A stretch of DNA of 64,000 nucleotides from positions 17,435 through 81,434 of the forward strand of contig JAJTFC010000005.1 in the NCBI GenBank assembly GCA_021298315.1, given 5' to 3'. The notes beneath the pieces are model-generated. The model was not told the origin of the DNA, did no database searches, and worked only from the letters and a program-made list of their open reading frames with translations. The position numbers and the translations under genes were made by a program. This DNA is from Planctomycetaceae bacterium (GTDB lineage Bacteria > Planctomycetota > Planctomycetia > Pirellulales > Pirellulaceae). Each line of letters opens with the position of its first letter. Position 1 is the first letter of the stretch. Of this stretch, positions 8,242 through 16,185 are shown piece by piece.

Positions 8242-9195
8242 CTACTTGGAACCAATCCCTGCGTAGCGAACCGGTACGGTATAGACGCTATCGGATGCGG
8301 TGATAAATAGTGTTTTGCGATCCGCGCCTCCCAAGCACACGTTGGCCGTCCAGGGCTTGGGCACTGCGATGGTTTCGATGAGTTGACCATCGGGGTTGTA
8401 GACATACACGCCGGCCGATCCGGTCAAATAAAGATTCCCTTCCGAGTCGATCGTCATGCCATCGGAACCTTGGCGACAAAAAATTTGTCGATCCAGCAAT
8501 TGTCCGTCGCCGGAGATCTTGTAGCGATACGTTTTGCGATCCCCGATGTCGGCCACGTAAAGCAGTTTTCTGTCGGAGTCGCCGATGATTCCATTGGGTT
8601 GAACCAAGGCATCGTCGACGCATACCAAATTGGATCCGTCGCGATCTGACTTGTACAGGGATTGCTTTCGCTGAGGCTGCTTCTTGTGCTCCCACCAAGG
8701 CCTTTGATAGTAGGGGTCTGTGAAGTAGATCGTCCCGTTGCGATCCACCCAAAGGTCGTTGGGTCCGTTGAGTCGGATTCCCTCGAAGTCTTTAAGCAAG
8801 ACTTTGTGTTGCCCAGCGCTGTCCAATTCCCACAACTCGTTGGCATTGTCGGCACAGGCCAGTAGCTTGCCATCGGGCGCAAAGTACATGCCATTGCTTC
8901 TTCCGGCGGGCTTGAGAAAGTCGGTCAGTTTGCCGTCGATGGACCATTTGACGATCCGGTCGTTGGGCTGGTCGGTGAAGTAGATATTCCCCTCGGGGTC
9001 GACCGTGGGGCCTTCGGTGAATTTGTAGCCATCACCAACGAGTTTGACCTCTGCTAAGCTGACTTTGGTTGCACTTTTGGGGTCTGCTTTACTTTCGGTT
9101 TCCTGACCAAATGCTAGACTGGAGCAACCGTTTGAAATCGCAGCAATCAAACCCCAGATCGCAAGGTATTTGTAAGTGTTTAAAGCTTGCCGCAT
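8242..9195 (-). CDS. SMP-30/gluconolactonase-like beta-propeller protein
   Basis: A 317-residue protein of the SMP-30/gluconolactonase/LRE family, six-bladed propellers that hydrolyse sugar lactones with a bound divalent metal. Evidence includes KFTEGPTVDPEGNIYFTDQP (metal-binding Glu region, about 55-75), GRSNGMYFAPDGKLLACAD, the GPNDLWVDRNGTIYFTDP segment with the expected Asn and Asp ligands, QPNGIIGD and DGMTIDSEGNLYLT. The N-terminus has a hydrophobic stretch with Cys at residue 24 (AAISNGC), so the protein is exported and may be a lipoprotein, though the lipobox is not ideal. It starts close to and divergently from the PQQ-like propeller gene. A role in extracellular or periplasmic sugar-acid metabolism is likely; the substrate is unknown. 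Confidence 0.88.
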   Translation of the reverse strand: MRQALNTYKYLAIWGLIAAISNGCSSLAFGQETESKADPKSATKVSLAEVKLVGDGYKFTEGPTVDPEGNIYFTDQPNDRIVKWSIDGKLTDFLKPAGRSNGMYFAPDGKLLACADNANELWELDSAGQHKVLLKDFEGIRLNGPNDLWVDRNGTIYFTDPYYQRPWWEHKKQPQRKQSLYKSDRDGSNLVCVDDALVQPNGIIGDSDRKLLYVADIGDRKTYRYKISGDGQLLDRQIFCRQGSDGMTIDSEGNLYLTGSAGVYVYNPDGQLIETIAVPKPWTANVCLGGADRKTLFITASDSVYTVPVRYAGIGSK

Positions 9196-9250
9196 GATGT
9201 GTTTCGCCTCAATGAAAAGCGTTCGTCAGTTATCCAAAGTCCGTGATCCT

Positions 9251-10606
9251 ATGAACCACTCCTGTTCACGCTTGCAGTGTAACGCACTTTCTAGAACACT
9301 TGTAGGGTGGTTCGCTGGGTGGACTTTGAATGTGTTGCTCTCTGGTCATGTTCTGGCAGATTGGCCAGAGTTTCGAGGCCCAGGGCAAAACGGTGTCGTT
9401 GCAAAGGGGGGCAATTTCCCGGTCGAGTGGCTTGCCCAAGACCAAGAGCGTAAGAACATTCGCTGGTATACCCCGACCGAAGGGCTCGGATGGTCTTCGC
9501 CTGTGATCATCGAGGATCGAATTTACGTGACCTCGGCCCGCAACAACTCGGGTGACACAGACTCAAAGGACCTTACTGGCCCTCAGTCTTTGTATTTGAC
9601 CTGTTACGGCATAGCCGACGGTAAGCTTTTATTCGATAAAAAGATCTTTGATCAACCTCTCGACGCATCGAACATCCATAAGAAGAATTCGCATGCTAGC
9701 CCTACGGTTCTTGCGCATGTGGATCGAGCCTCTAATACCACTCGGCTCTTTGTCCACTTCGGGCATCAAGGCACTGCTTGCGTTTCGAGTCAGGGTGATA
9801 TTCTTTGGACCGACCGCGAGCATTCTTACAATCCAGTCCATGGCAACGGTGGATCTCCGATCATTGTCGGCGATCATCTGATCTTGACCTGCGACGGATC
9901 GAAGGATCCCTATACGTTGGCCTTGGACATCCGCACTGGCAAAGAAGTTTGGAGAACGGCCCGAGACATTGCGACCGATCGTCCTTTCTCGTTTGCAACT
10001 CCACAGGCCATCGAGGTCGATGGAAAGATCCAGGTCATCTCACCGGGTTCGGATATCGTTCAGTCGCTGGATCCTCAAACAGGTAATGTCATTTGGTTTG
10101 CGAAATACAGCGGTTTCTCGCTGATCGTACGTCCTCTTTACCATCAAGGCCTGGTCATCATGAGCACCGGATACATGACCCCCAAGCTCTTGGCGATCGA
10201 CCCGCGTGGTAGCGGTGATGTGACCGAAACGCATATTCGCTGGAGTGTGCCATCGGCGGTTCCCAATACTCCAAGCCCAGTACCTTTGGGAGATCAGATC
10301 GTTATGGTCAGCGACGGTGGGGTTGCGACCGGAGTTTCGGTCAAAGACGGGAAGAAAATTTGGCAAAAGCGATTGGGTGGGAATTATTCGGCTTCACCAC
10401 TTGCCATCGGTTCTCGGGTTTATTTTCAGAGCGAATCGGGAGAAGCGATCGTGATGGAATTCGGCGATGATGCCAATGAAAATGGCCCTGTGGAGATCGC
10501 TCGGCCGGCGCTTCCTGGTCGTGTTTTTGCATCCTACGGCGTGCATGAAAATGATTTGATCGTACGTACCGAAGACGGACTTTATCGCATCGGTGAAACC
10601 AAATAG
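9251..10606 (+). CDS. PQQ-like (BamB-type) beta-propeller secreted protein
   Basis: About 451 residues from the chosen start. After a short polar N-terminus comes a hydrophobic signal segment ending LSGHVLA, then DWPEFRGPGQNGV, the usual opening of planctomycete PQQ-like quinoprotein propellers. Repeated blades are visible as YALDIRTGKEVW-like strands (DPYTLALDIRTGKEVWRTA, IQVISPGSDIVQSLDPQTG and GVSVKDGKKIWQKRLGGNYS). I see none of the additional alcohol-dehydrogenase catalytic residues, so this is probably a structural or binding propeller. I moved the start in from 9176 to the ATG at 9251 because upstream codons overlap the divergent lactonase gene and would lengthen the signal peptide n-region abnormally. 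Its 3' end overlaps the next gene by 14 bases. Confidence 0.82.
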   Translation: MNHSCSRLQCNALSRTLVGWFAGWTLNVLLSGHVLADWPEFRGPGQNGVVAKGGNFPVEWLAQDQERKNIRWYTPTEGLGWSSPVIIEDRIYVTSARNNSGDTDSKDLTGPQSLYLTCYGIADGKLLFDKKIFDQPLDASNIHKKNSHASPTVLAHVDRASNTTRLFVHFGHQGTACVSSQGDILWTDREHSYNPVHGNGGSPIIVGDHLILTCDGSKDPYTLALDIRTGKEVWRTARDIATDRPFSFATPQAIEVDGKIQVISPGSDIVQSLDPQTGNVIWFAKYSGFSLIVRPLYHQGLVIMSTGYMTPKLLAIDPRGSGDVTETHIRWSVPSAVPNTPSPVPLGDQIVMVSDGGVATGVSVKDGKKIWQKRLGGNYSASPLAIGSRVYFQSESGEAIVMEFGDDANENGPVEIARPALPGRVFASYGVHENDLIVRTEDGLYRIGETK

Positions 10607-11885
10607 CTCTGTGCCTGAGAATCGATCAACACACAGCGACTGTAGTTCGATTCGCAGGAATCGACCCAGCAGTTGGTTCGTCTTTACAACCCTTGGGTTG
10701 TTAGGTTTGCTGACGGTCGCTGTAACCACTTCGTATCTAATTCTTTTAAGGCATTCGGGGAAACTGCGTATCGGTGTGCTCACCGGTTCCTCGATGGAGC
10801 CAACGCTCCGGGGGCCCAGAGTCGAGCTTCGATGCGGATCGTGCAAGAGAGTCAACTCTTGGGCTGCCGACGCTTGGGCGCCCAACTGCGAACTGCGTTG
10901 CCAGTTCTGTAACGAATACATCGATACTTCGAATCCTGTATTCCAAGAAGGAGAGTCGGTTGTCTATCTGCCGGCGATTCTTCGAAAACCCCAAATACGC
11001 AGATGGGACTTGGTCGTGCTCGATGCACAAGACGCGCAAGAAGCCCAAGAAAGACAGACAGGTCAGGTCAAGCGAGTCGTCGGGCTGCCTGGAGAGAATG
11101 TGGCGATTCGAGATGGAAGGCTTTGGATCGACGGTAACCAGACGCTTCCAAATCCAGAGGAGTTTATGCAGCAAGCGATCTTGATCGGCAGTTGGTCGAA
11201 AGCAGTCGGAGCAAAGAGCCTCTCTGAGTTTGTCTCCTCATTGCAATTCCCGACCGACAACCGACTGGCCATCAACGCTTATGACTCGCACCAAATCGTA
11301 CCCGTTCGAGACATCGGTCTAGCTTTTGGGGTCGCCCAGTCGGCTTCGAATTGGAATATTCATGTGGATTTAAAGCATGGTCAAAAGACTCTGGCTATTG
11401 AGATTTCCTGCTATGAAAACGTCGCGCAGTTTTATGTTCGTCAGCCGGAGGTTAGGGCCCCGGAAATAAGGTTGGTTGACGATTGGAATCCGGCCTGGAT
11501 CAACTTGCTGGTTCTTGGAGACGAGTTGTTTTTGCTCGACGAGAAAAGAGTCCGGGCATCGATCAAGCTAGGGCAACTGGATGAAGGGTTGGGTTGGGCC
11601 AACCTGAGTTTGGTAGAGCCCCAGGGGTTGGTCGATCGGTGTTTGATTTACCGAGGCTTGCACTTACGGGGCGTTCGAGACATTCCTGAGCAAGAGTTTG
11701 TTGTTTCGGATGGATGGATCGTGCTTGGTGATAACGTATCAATTTCCGAAGATTCAAGATTTTGGGAGCCTCAGCGGGTTCCAACTGCTAGAATTCGAGG
11801 ATTGCTCAAACAACGCCCGACACTTATGGAGGGGCTTGTTAAGCAGTGGTCTGGGGTAGACGGAATCATTGATTATCTGGAATGA
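10593..11885 (+). CDS. Signal peptidase I-like protein (S26) with zinc-ribbon insertion
   Basis: A 430-residue type I signal peptidase relative. A transmembrane helix lies about 27-52, followed by the catalytic box TGSSMEPTLRG with nucleophile Ser67. The general-base Lys is in VKRVVGLPGENV (Lys160), and the C-terminal box is VLGDNVSISEDSRFW. Directly after the serine box is a zinc-ribbon-like insertion with CxxC at 81-84 and CxxC at 103-106, with an extra Cys at 99. A further insertion of about 170 residues separates the lysine box from the GDN box. Typical bacterial enzymes are much shorter. The catalytic residues are intact, so it probably cleaves peptides outside the cytoplasmic membrane, but the insertions suggest specialised substrates or partners. 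It overlaps the propeller gene upstream and abuts the M48 gene downstream. Confidence 0.88.
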   Translation: MKPNSSVPENRSTHSDCSSIRRNRPSSWFVFTTLGLLGLLTVAVTTSYLILLRHSGKLRIGVLTGSSMEPTLRGPRVELRCGSCKRVNSWAADAWAPNCELRCQFCNEYIDTSNPVFQEGESVVYLPAILRKPQIRRWDLVVLDAQDAQEAQERQTGQVKRVVGLPGENVAIRDGRLWIDGNQTLPNPEEFMQQAILIGSWSKAVGAKSLSEFVSSLQFPTDNRLAINAYDSHQIVPVRDIGLAFGVAQSASNWNIHVDLKHGQKTLAIEISCYENVAQFYVRQPEVRAPEIRLVDDWNPAWINLLVLGDELFLLDEKRVRASIKLGQLDEGLGWANLSLVEPQGLVDRCLIYRGLHLRGVRDIPEQEFVVSDGWIVLGDNVSISEDSRFWEPQRVPTARIRGLLKQRPTLMEGLVKQWSGVDGIIDYLE

Positions 11886-11898
11886 AGCGCAGAGCATC

Positions 11899-13020
11899 AT
11901 GTCAACGAGTCGTGAGAGTTTTGAGGGTGGCGTATTTCATGAATCGATTCCCAATGGCCGGGCCGGTGCGACGATCTCGATCGCCCGGGGCGAGTTGGTG
12001 GCCGATACGACCGGGGAGCCTAGTCAGCGATTTACGATTCCGCTGAGTCAATGCAAGCTGGATCTTGGGGGAGCATCGGGTCGGATGGTTTTCTGTCGCA
12101 CGAGCGACGGTAGTTTAACGATCTTTTGCGAAGATAGAAATTTCGCCAAAGAACTCGACTTCCAATCCGGTGGAGTCTTTGCCAGCCAGTTGCAGGCGCT
12201 CAAAAAGGGTCAGCGCGCCGAAGCGAGCCGGTTCCATTTTTGGTTAGCAGTCAGCGCAGTGGCTCTTGCCGCCCTATTAATCCTGGGATACTACAGCATT
12301 CTCGGGGCAGCCAAAGTCGCCATCCGCGCCTTGCCCGTCTCGGTCGATCAGACGATCGGAAACACGGCGTTTAATTCGATGGATGTTGGGCGCAAGCTCG
12401 ATTCGAATCATCCAGCGAGCAAATTGGTCGAGGAGATTGTCGACAAGCTCAAACCGCATGCAAAAATTCCCGACATGAAGTTCAAGGTCACCGTCGTCGA
12501 GGGTAAGGACATCAACGCCTTCGCACTCCCAGGTGGACAGATCGTCGTCTATACGGCTCTGATCAAAGAAGCCAAGTCGGCCGAGCAGATCGCGGGAGTC
12601 TTGGCACATGAAATGTCCCATGCCACACTCAGGCATGGGATCGAACGCATTGGCCAGTCGATCGGTGTCATTGCAGCAATACAGCTACTTGTTGGGGATG
12701 TCGGCGGCCTGCTGGCACTTGGAGGACAGGTTGCACAAACATCGATTTTAACAAGTTACAGCCGCACCGCCGAAACCGAAGCGGATCTTGAGGGGGTCCG
12801 TATGTTGCATGCGGCGAAGATAGATCCTCAGGCGATGGCTGAATTCTTCAAGATGCTCGAAGAAAAAATGGGGGATCTGCCAGACGCCGTGGCTTGGATC
12901 AGCACCCATCCTCAGCACGAAACGCGTGTCGAAAATATTAACAATCACAAAAAAACTTTGGAATCTATCGAGTACGAACCCTTGAAGTTAGACCTCAAGG
13001 CTGCTCAGGATGCGTTATAA
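11899..13020 (+). CDS. M48 family zinc metalloprotease
   Basis: A 373-residue membrane-anchored peptidase from the ATG at 11899. An N-terminal soluble domain (about 1-110) precedes one hydrophobic helix (about 113-137). The M48 catalytic domain follows, with VLAHEMSHATLRHG (HExxH, His237, Glu238, His241) and the downstream Glu ligand region SRTAETEADLEG. The C-terminal STHPQHETRVENI is also typical of the family. Homologues include HtpX, BepA and Oma1, which remove misfolded membrane or outer-membrane proteins. An in-frame ATG at 11869 would overlap the signal peptidase gene. I prefer 11899 because related proteins start near an FEGGVFH-like segment. Together with the preceding protease gene and following AIM24 genes, it suggests envelope quality control. 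Confidence 0.88.
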   Translation: MSTSRESFEGGVFHESIPNGRAGATISIARGELVADTTGEPSQRFTIPLSQCKLDLGGASGRMVFCRTSDGSLTIFCEDRNFAKELDFQSGGVFASQLQALKKGQRAEASRFHFWLAVSAVALAALLILGYYSILGAAKVAIRALPVSVDQTIGNTAFNSMDVGRKLDSNHPASKLVEEIVDKLKPHAKIPDMKFKVTVVEGKDINAFALPGGQIVVYTALIKEAKSAEQIAGVLAHEMSHATLRHGIERIGQSIGVIAAIQLLVGDVGGLLALGGQVAQTSILTSYSRTAETEADLEGVRMLHAAKIDPQAMAEFFKMLEEKMGDLPDAVAWISTHPQHETRVENINNHKKTLESIEYEPLKLDLKAAQDAL

Positions 13021-13101
13021 TCCTGCTTTGGATCTCAGGCCCGAAGTCTCGTTGATTCGGATGCAGACTCTTTAAAGTAAATCATCATCGCGAGGTACGT
13101 G

Positions 13102-13758
13102 ATGCAAGTTGATATTCGAAATCGTCCGTCGTTTGCGAATCTATTGGTTCAATTTCAGCCTGGAGATAGGATCATTGCCGAAGCCGGTGCGATGGCGACG
13201 ATGAGCTCGAATGTTGAGATGAAGACTCGGCTCAACGGCGGTTTCTTCGGTGCCCTGGCCCGACGCTTCCTGGGCAGTGAGTCGATCTTTATCAATGAGT
13301 TCTCTGCGAGTTCCGCAGGTGAGATGGTTCTTACGCAAGCCTTTCCGGGAGATATGGTTTGTACTGAGCTTCGAGGGAACACACTCTTTTTGCAACCAGG
13401 AGCCTTTATCGCCTGCGAGCCCGGAGTACGGCTAGCACTTGGGTGGGCGGGGATTCGAAGCTGGATTGCTGGAGAAGGCTTGTTTCGTTTAAAGCTTTCT
13501 GGAAATGGTCGGCTTTGGTTTGGAGCTTATGGTGCGATCTTCGATCGTGAGATCACCGGCGAGCACATTGTCGACTCGGGGCACTTGGTCGCTTATGAAC
13601 CTTCGATCTCGATCAATGTTGGAATGGCCGGGGGGATCTTTACGAGTTTCTTTAGTGGCGAGGGATTGATAACCAGAGTCCGAGGCCAAGGCAAGATCTA
13701 CATGCAGTCACGCTCCTTTGATGGGCTGGCAGCATGGACCAATGCTCATTTGTGGTAG
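13102..13758 (+). CDS. AIM24 family protein, first of three tandem copies
   Basis: A 218-residue AIM24 (TIGR00266-type) protein with the all-beta, internally repeated fold. Visible landmarks are MQVDIRNRPSFANLLVQFQPG, EAGAMATMSSNVEMKT, the Gly-rich FFGALARRFLGSESIFINEF and ITGEHIVDSGHLVAYEPSI near the C-terminus. In mitochondria an AIM24 homologue supports inner-membrane organisation; bacterial members have no settled role. The ATG at 13102 follows GAGGT at a normal spacing, whereas the GTG at 13099 is too close, so I start at 13102. Two related genes follow at spacings of 27 and 10 bases, indicating a duplicated array that is likely co-transcribed. Confidence 0.9.
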   Translation: MQVDIRNRPSFANLLVQFQPGDRIIAEAGAMATMSSNVEMKTRLNGGFFGALARRFLGSESIFINEFSASSAGEMVLTQAFPGDMVCTELRGNTLFLQPGAFIACEPGVRLALGWAGIRSWIAGEGLFRLKLSGNGRLWFGAYGAIFDREITGEHIVDSGHLVAYEPSISINVGMAGGIFTSFFSGEGLITRVRGQGKIYMQSRSFDGLAAWTNAHLW

Positions 13759-13785
13759 TCTTTAAAAAAACCGGATTGATCTATC

Positions 13786-14469
13786 ATGCGACACCAAATG
13801 CTATGCCAACCTGCGGCAACTGCACTTCAGTTCGAGCTCGATCAGGGTGAGTCGATCACCTGCGAGGTCGGGGCGATGATTGCCATGACCTCGGGTTTGA
13901 CCGTCGAGACGACCTCCAAGAACAAAGCCGGCGGTGGTGGGTTCATCAAGGGCCTCAAGAGAATGTTCTCGGGAGAGAGTTTCTTTCTAAACCATTTCAC
14001 CGCACAGCAACCGAGCCAAACTTTATTGATTGGGCCAACGCTTTTGGGTGACTGCGTCCATCATACGATGCGAGGCGGAACGATGATTGTCCAAGGTTCG
14101 AGTTGGTTGGCTTCAACACCGGGCATCGATATCGATACGTCTTGGCAAGGCTTCAGCTCGGCCCTCTTTAGCGGAGAGTCGATGTTCTGGGTCAAATGCT
14201 CTGGCGGGGGCGAACTGTACTTGAGCAGCTACGGAGCGATCCACTCGGTCGAAGTCAACGGCGACTATACGATCGATACCGGCCACATCGTTGCCTTCGA
14301 AGACTCCTTGAAATTCAACATCGGAAAAGCCAGTCGCAGCTTGATTGGAAGTTTTTTGGGGGGTGAAGGTTTGGTCTGCAAATTCCATGGCCAAGGCAAA
14401 CTCTATTATCAAAGCCATACTCTTCCTTCGCTAGGTAGCCTCTTGGGTCCGAAACTCAAGCCAAAATAG
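13786..14469 (+). CDS. AIM24 family protein, second tandem copy
   Basis: A 227-residue AIM24-family protein. It aligns by eye with its neighbours: MLCQPAATALQFELDQGESI, EVGAMIAMTSGLTVETTS, a Gly/Lys-rich loop ending MFSGESFFLNHFTA, then VNGDYTIDTGHIVAFEDSL and LGGEGLVCKFHGQGKLYYQS. It has no signal peptide and no evident transmembrane segment. It differs from the first copy in the Gly-rich loop and C-terminal tail, so the copies are diverged rather than recent duplicates. Function unknown beyond the family; co-transcription with the flanking copies is likely. Confidence 0.9.
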   Translation: MRHQMLCQPAATALQFELDQGESITCEVGAMIAMTSGLTVETTSKNKAGGGGFIKGLKRMFSGESFFLNHFTAQQPSQTLLIGPTLLGDCVHHTMRGGTMIVQGSSWLASTPGIDIDTSWQGFSSALFSGESMFWVKCSGGGELYLSSYGAIHSVEVNGDYTIDTGHIVAFEDSLKFNIGKASRSLIGSFLGGEGLVCKFHGQGKLYYQSHTLPSLGSLLGPKLKPK

Positions 14470-14479
14470 GACGATTACT

Positions 14480-15175
14480 ATGACATCAAGTCTCCAATAC
14501 GAAATCCAACTTCGCCCCGATTTTTCGCTCCTGAAGGTTTCTCTGGAACAGGGTCAGAAGGTTTATGCGGAACCATCGGCGATGGCCGCCATGAGCCCAA
14601 ACCTCAAGCTCAAGGCGGGCTTCAAGGGTGGAGCTCTCAAGTCCTTAGGGCGTTTGATGGGTGGCGAGAGCATGATCGTAAACACCTTCAGCGCCGAAAA
14701 TGGGCCTGGAGAAGTCTTGTTCGCCCCAGGGCATCTTGGAGATACCCAGCATTACCGACTCAGCGGCGGTGCTCTGTATTTGCAACGCGGTGCTTACATG
14801 GCCAACAGCGAGGGGGTCGAGATCAGTGGCAAGTGGCAAGGTGCCAAAGGTTTCTTCAGTGGCGAGGGGTTGGTGCTCCTGAAAGCCACTGGCACAGGCG
14901 ATGTGTTTTTCAACTCCTACGGAGCGATTCTCGAAGTCGATGTCACAGGCGATTACATTGTCGATACCGGTTACATCGTAGCCTTTGAAGATACCCTTCA
15001 GTACTCCGTATCGGTCTTGCCCGGCCTGCGGGGAGGTGGCATTAAGCGACTATTCTTCAGTGGCGAAGGGCTTGTCTGCCGATTTTCAGGGCAGGGCAAG
15101 GTCTGGGTACAGACCCGCTACGTGATCCCATTCCTTTCATGGATCGACCGATTCCGGCCACAGAAGAACAAGTAA
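14480..15175 (+). CDS. AIM24 family protein, third tandem copy
   Basis: A 231-residue AIM24-family protein beginning only 10 bases after the second copy. Landmarks include YEIQLRPDFSLLKVSLEQGQ, AEPSAMAAMSPNLKLKAG, FFSGEGLVLLKATGTGDVFF and VTGDYIVDTGYIVAFEDTL, ending in a hydrophobic-basic tail. The three copies may form hetero-oligomers, as the fold commonly assembles into larger beta structures, but that is inference. It closes the cluster: the next gene after 87 bases is an unrelated Rpn-type protein with its own GTG start. Confidence 0.9.
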   Translation: MTSSLQYEIQLRPDFSLLKVSLEQGQKVYAEPSAMAAMSPNLKLKAGFKGGALKSLGRLMGGESMIVNTFSAENGPGEVLFAPGHLGDTQHYRLSGGALYLQRGAYMANSEGVEISGKWQGAKGFFSGEGLVLLKATGTGDVFFNSYGAILEVDVTGDYIVDTGYIVAFEDTLQYSVSVLPGLRGGGIKRLFFSGEGLVCRFSGQGKVWVQTRYVIPFLSWIDRFRPQKNK

Positions 15176-15262
15176 GCTTCATGCCATTGGGACGGTCTCT
15201 CAGCTATTTTAATCGTCACAAGTCTGATTTGGAGACAAAGTCAAACAAGGGGGATCATCGGA

Positions 15263-16162
15263 GTGCTGATCGAGATAGACCCAACAGTCGATTTTGCTTG
15301 CAAACTACTGCTAGGCAACCCGGAGTACCCTGATATCACCATTCACTTTCTGAATGCGATACTGCGACTGCCAGTACCGATCGTGTCGGTCGAGATTGTC
15401 AATCCAATCGTCTGGAAAGAGTTCGAAGCTGATAAACTCTCGATTTTGGACATTTTGGCCATCGATAACGCGAATCGTAGGCTCAACGTGGAAGTGCAGA
15501 GAACCAAGCCTAGTTGCCTACCGCAACGCCTAGCTTATTACTCGGCGACTCAGTTGGTCGATCAGATTGGGGAGGGAGATAGCTATCGGCAGCTTCGCCC
15601 TTCGATTGGTATTTGCATATTGAACAGTATTCATTTTTCCCAATTAGCCGAGTATCACAACGAATTCCGACTGCGCACTAGGAATGGATTGGAACTGACA
15701 AATTGTTTAGAAATACACTTGCTGGAGTTGCCCAAGTACATTCCGTTTGACGATAATGCAGAGATTGCAGATCCATGCGATCAGTGGATGTACTTTTTTC
15801 GACGCGCGAAAGGTTCGAGCGTCGATGAGTTGTTGGATCGATTACCAGATCGAGTCTTTGAGCGAGCCGTAGGAGTACTTGAGATGATTTCACGAACGCC
15901 GGACCAACGCAGGCACTACGATGCACGACTAAAATGGGAACTCGACGAAAACACGAGAATTCAAACAGCCTTCGAGGAAGGCGAGGCTAGAGGCGAGGCT
16001 AGAGGTGAGGCTCGTGTCAGAATCGAGTTGATTCAAACATTGGAAGGGCTGCTGCGATTACCAATAAGCTCGGAGGCTGAGCTTCAAGGCCTGTCAATTG
16101 AGGAACTTAAGCATCGTGCCGAATTCTTGCAGAACACGATTCGCAACCGATCCTCTTCATAA
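15263..16162 (+). CDS. Rpn family PD-(D/E)XK nuclease/putative transposase protein
   Basis: A 299-residue protein of the Rpn/TIGR01784 group (PD-(D/E)XK nuclease-family 'transposases' linked to RecA-independent recombination). It opens with the typical LIEIDPTVDFACKLLLGNP. The nuclease core is visible as KLSILDILAIDN followed by RRLNVEVQRTK (Asp, then Glu-x-Gln, about 60-80). A segment with YYSATQLVDQIGEGDSY, also typical, follows. The C-terminal third contains three GEAR units, encoded by a 12-base tandem repeat near 15980-16015, a feature that varies in copy number in this family. Translation starts at GTG. No inverted repeats or second transposition gene flank it, so it is a lone domesticated-type copy. 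Confidence 0.85.
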   Translation: MLIEIDPTVDFACKLLLGNPEYPDITIHFLNAILRLPVPIVSVEIVNPIVWKEFEADKLSILDILAIDNANRRLNVEVQRTKPSCLPQRLAYYSATQLVDQIGEGDSYRQLRPSIGICILNSIHFSQLAEYHNEFRLRTRNGLELTNCLEIHLLELPKYIPFDDNAEIADPCDQWMYFFRRAKGSSVDELLDRLPDRVFERAVGVLEMISRTPDQRRHYDARLKWELDENTRIQTAFEEGEARGEARGEARVRIELIQTLEGLLRLPISSEAELQGLSIEELKHRAEFLQNTIRNRSSS

Positions 16163-16185
16163 GCCGATCACCGATTGGTCGATGG

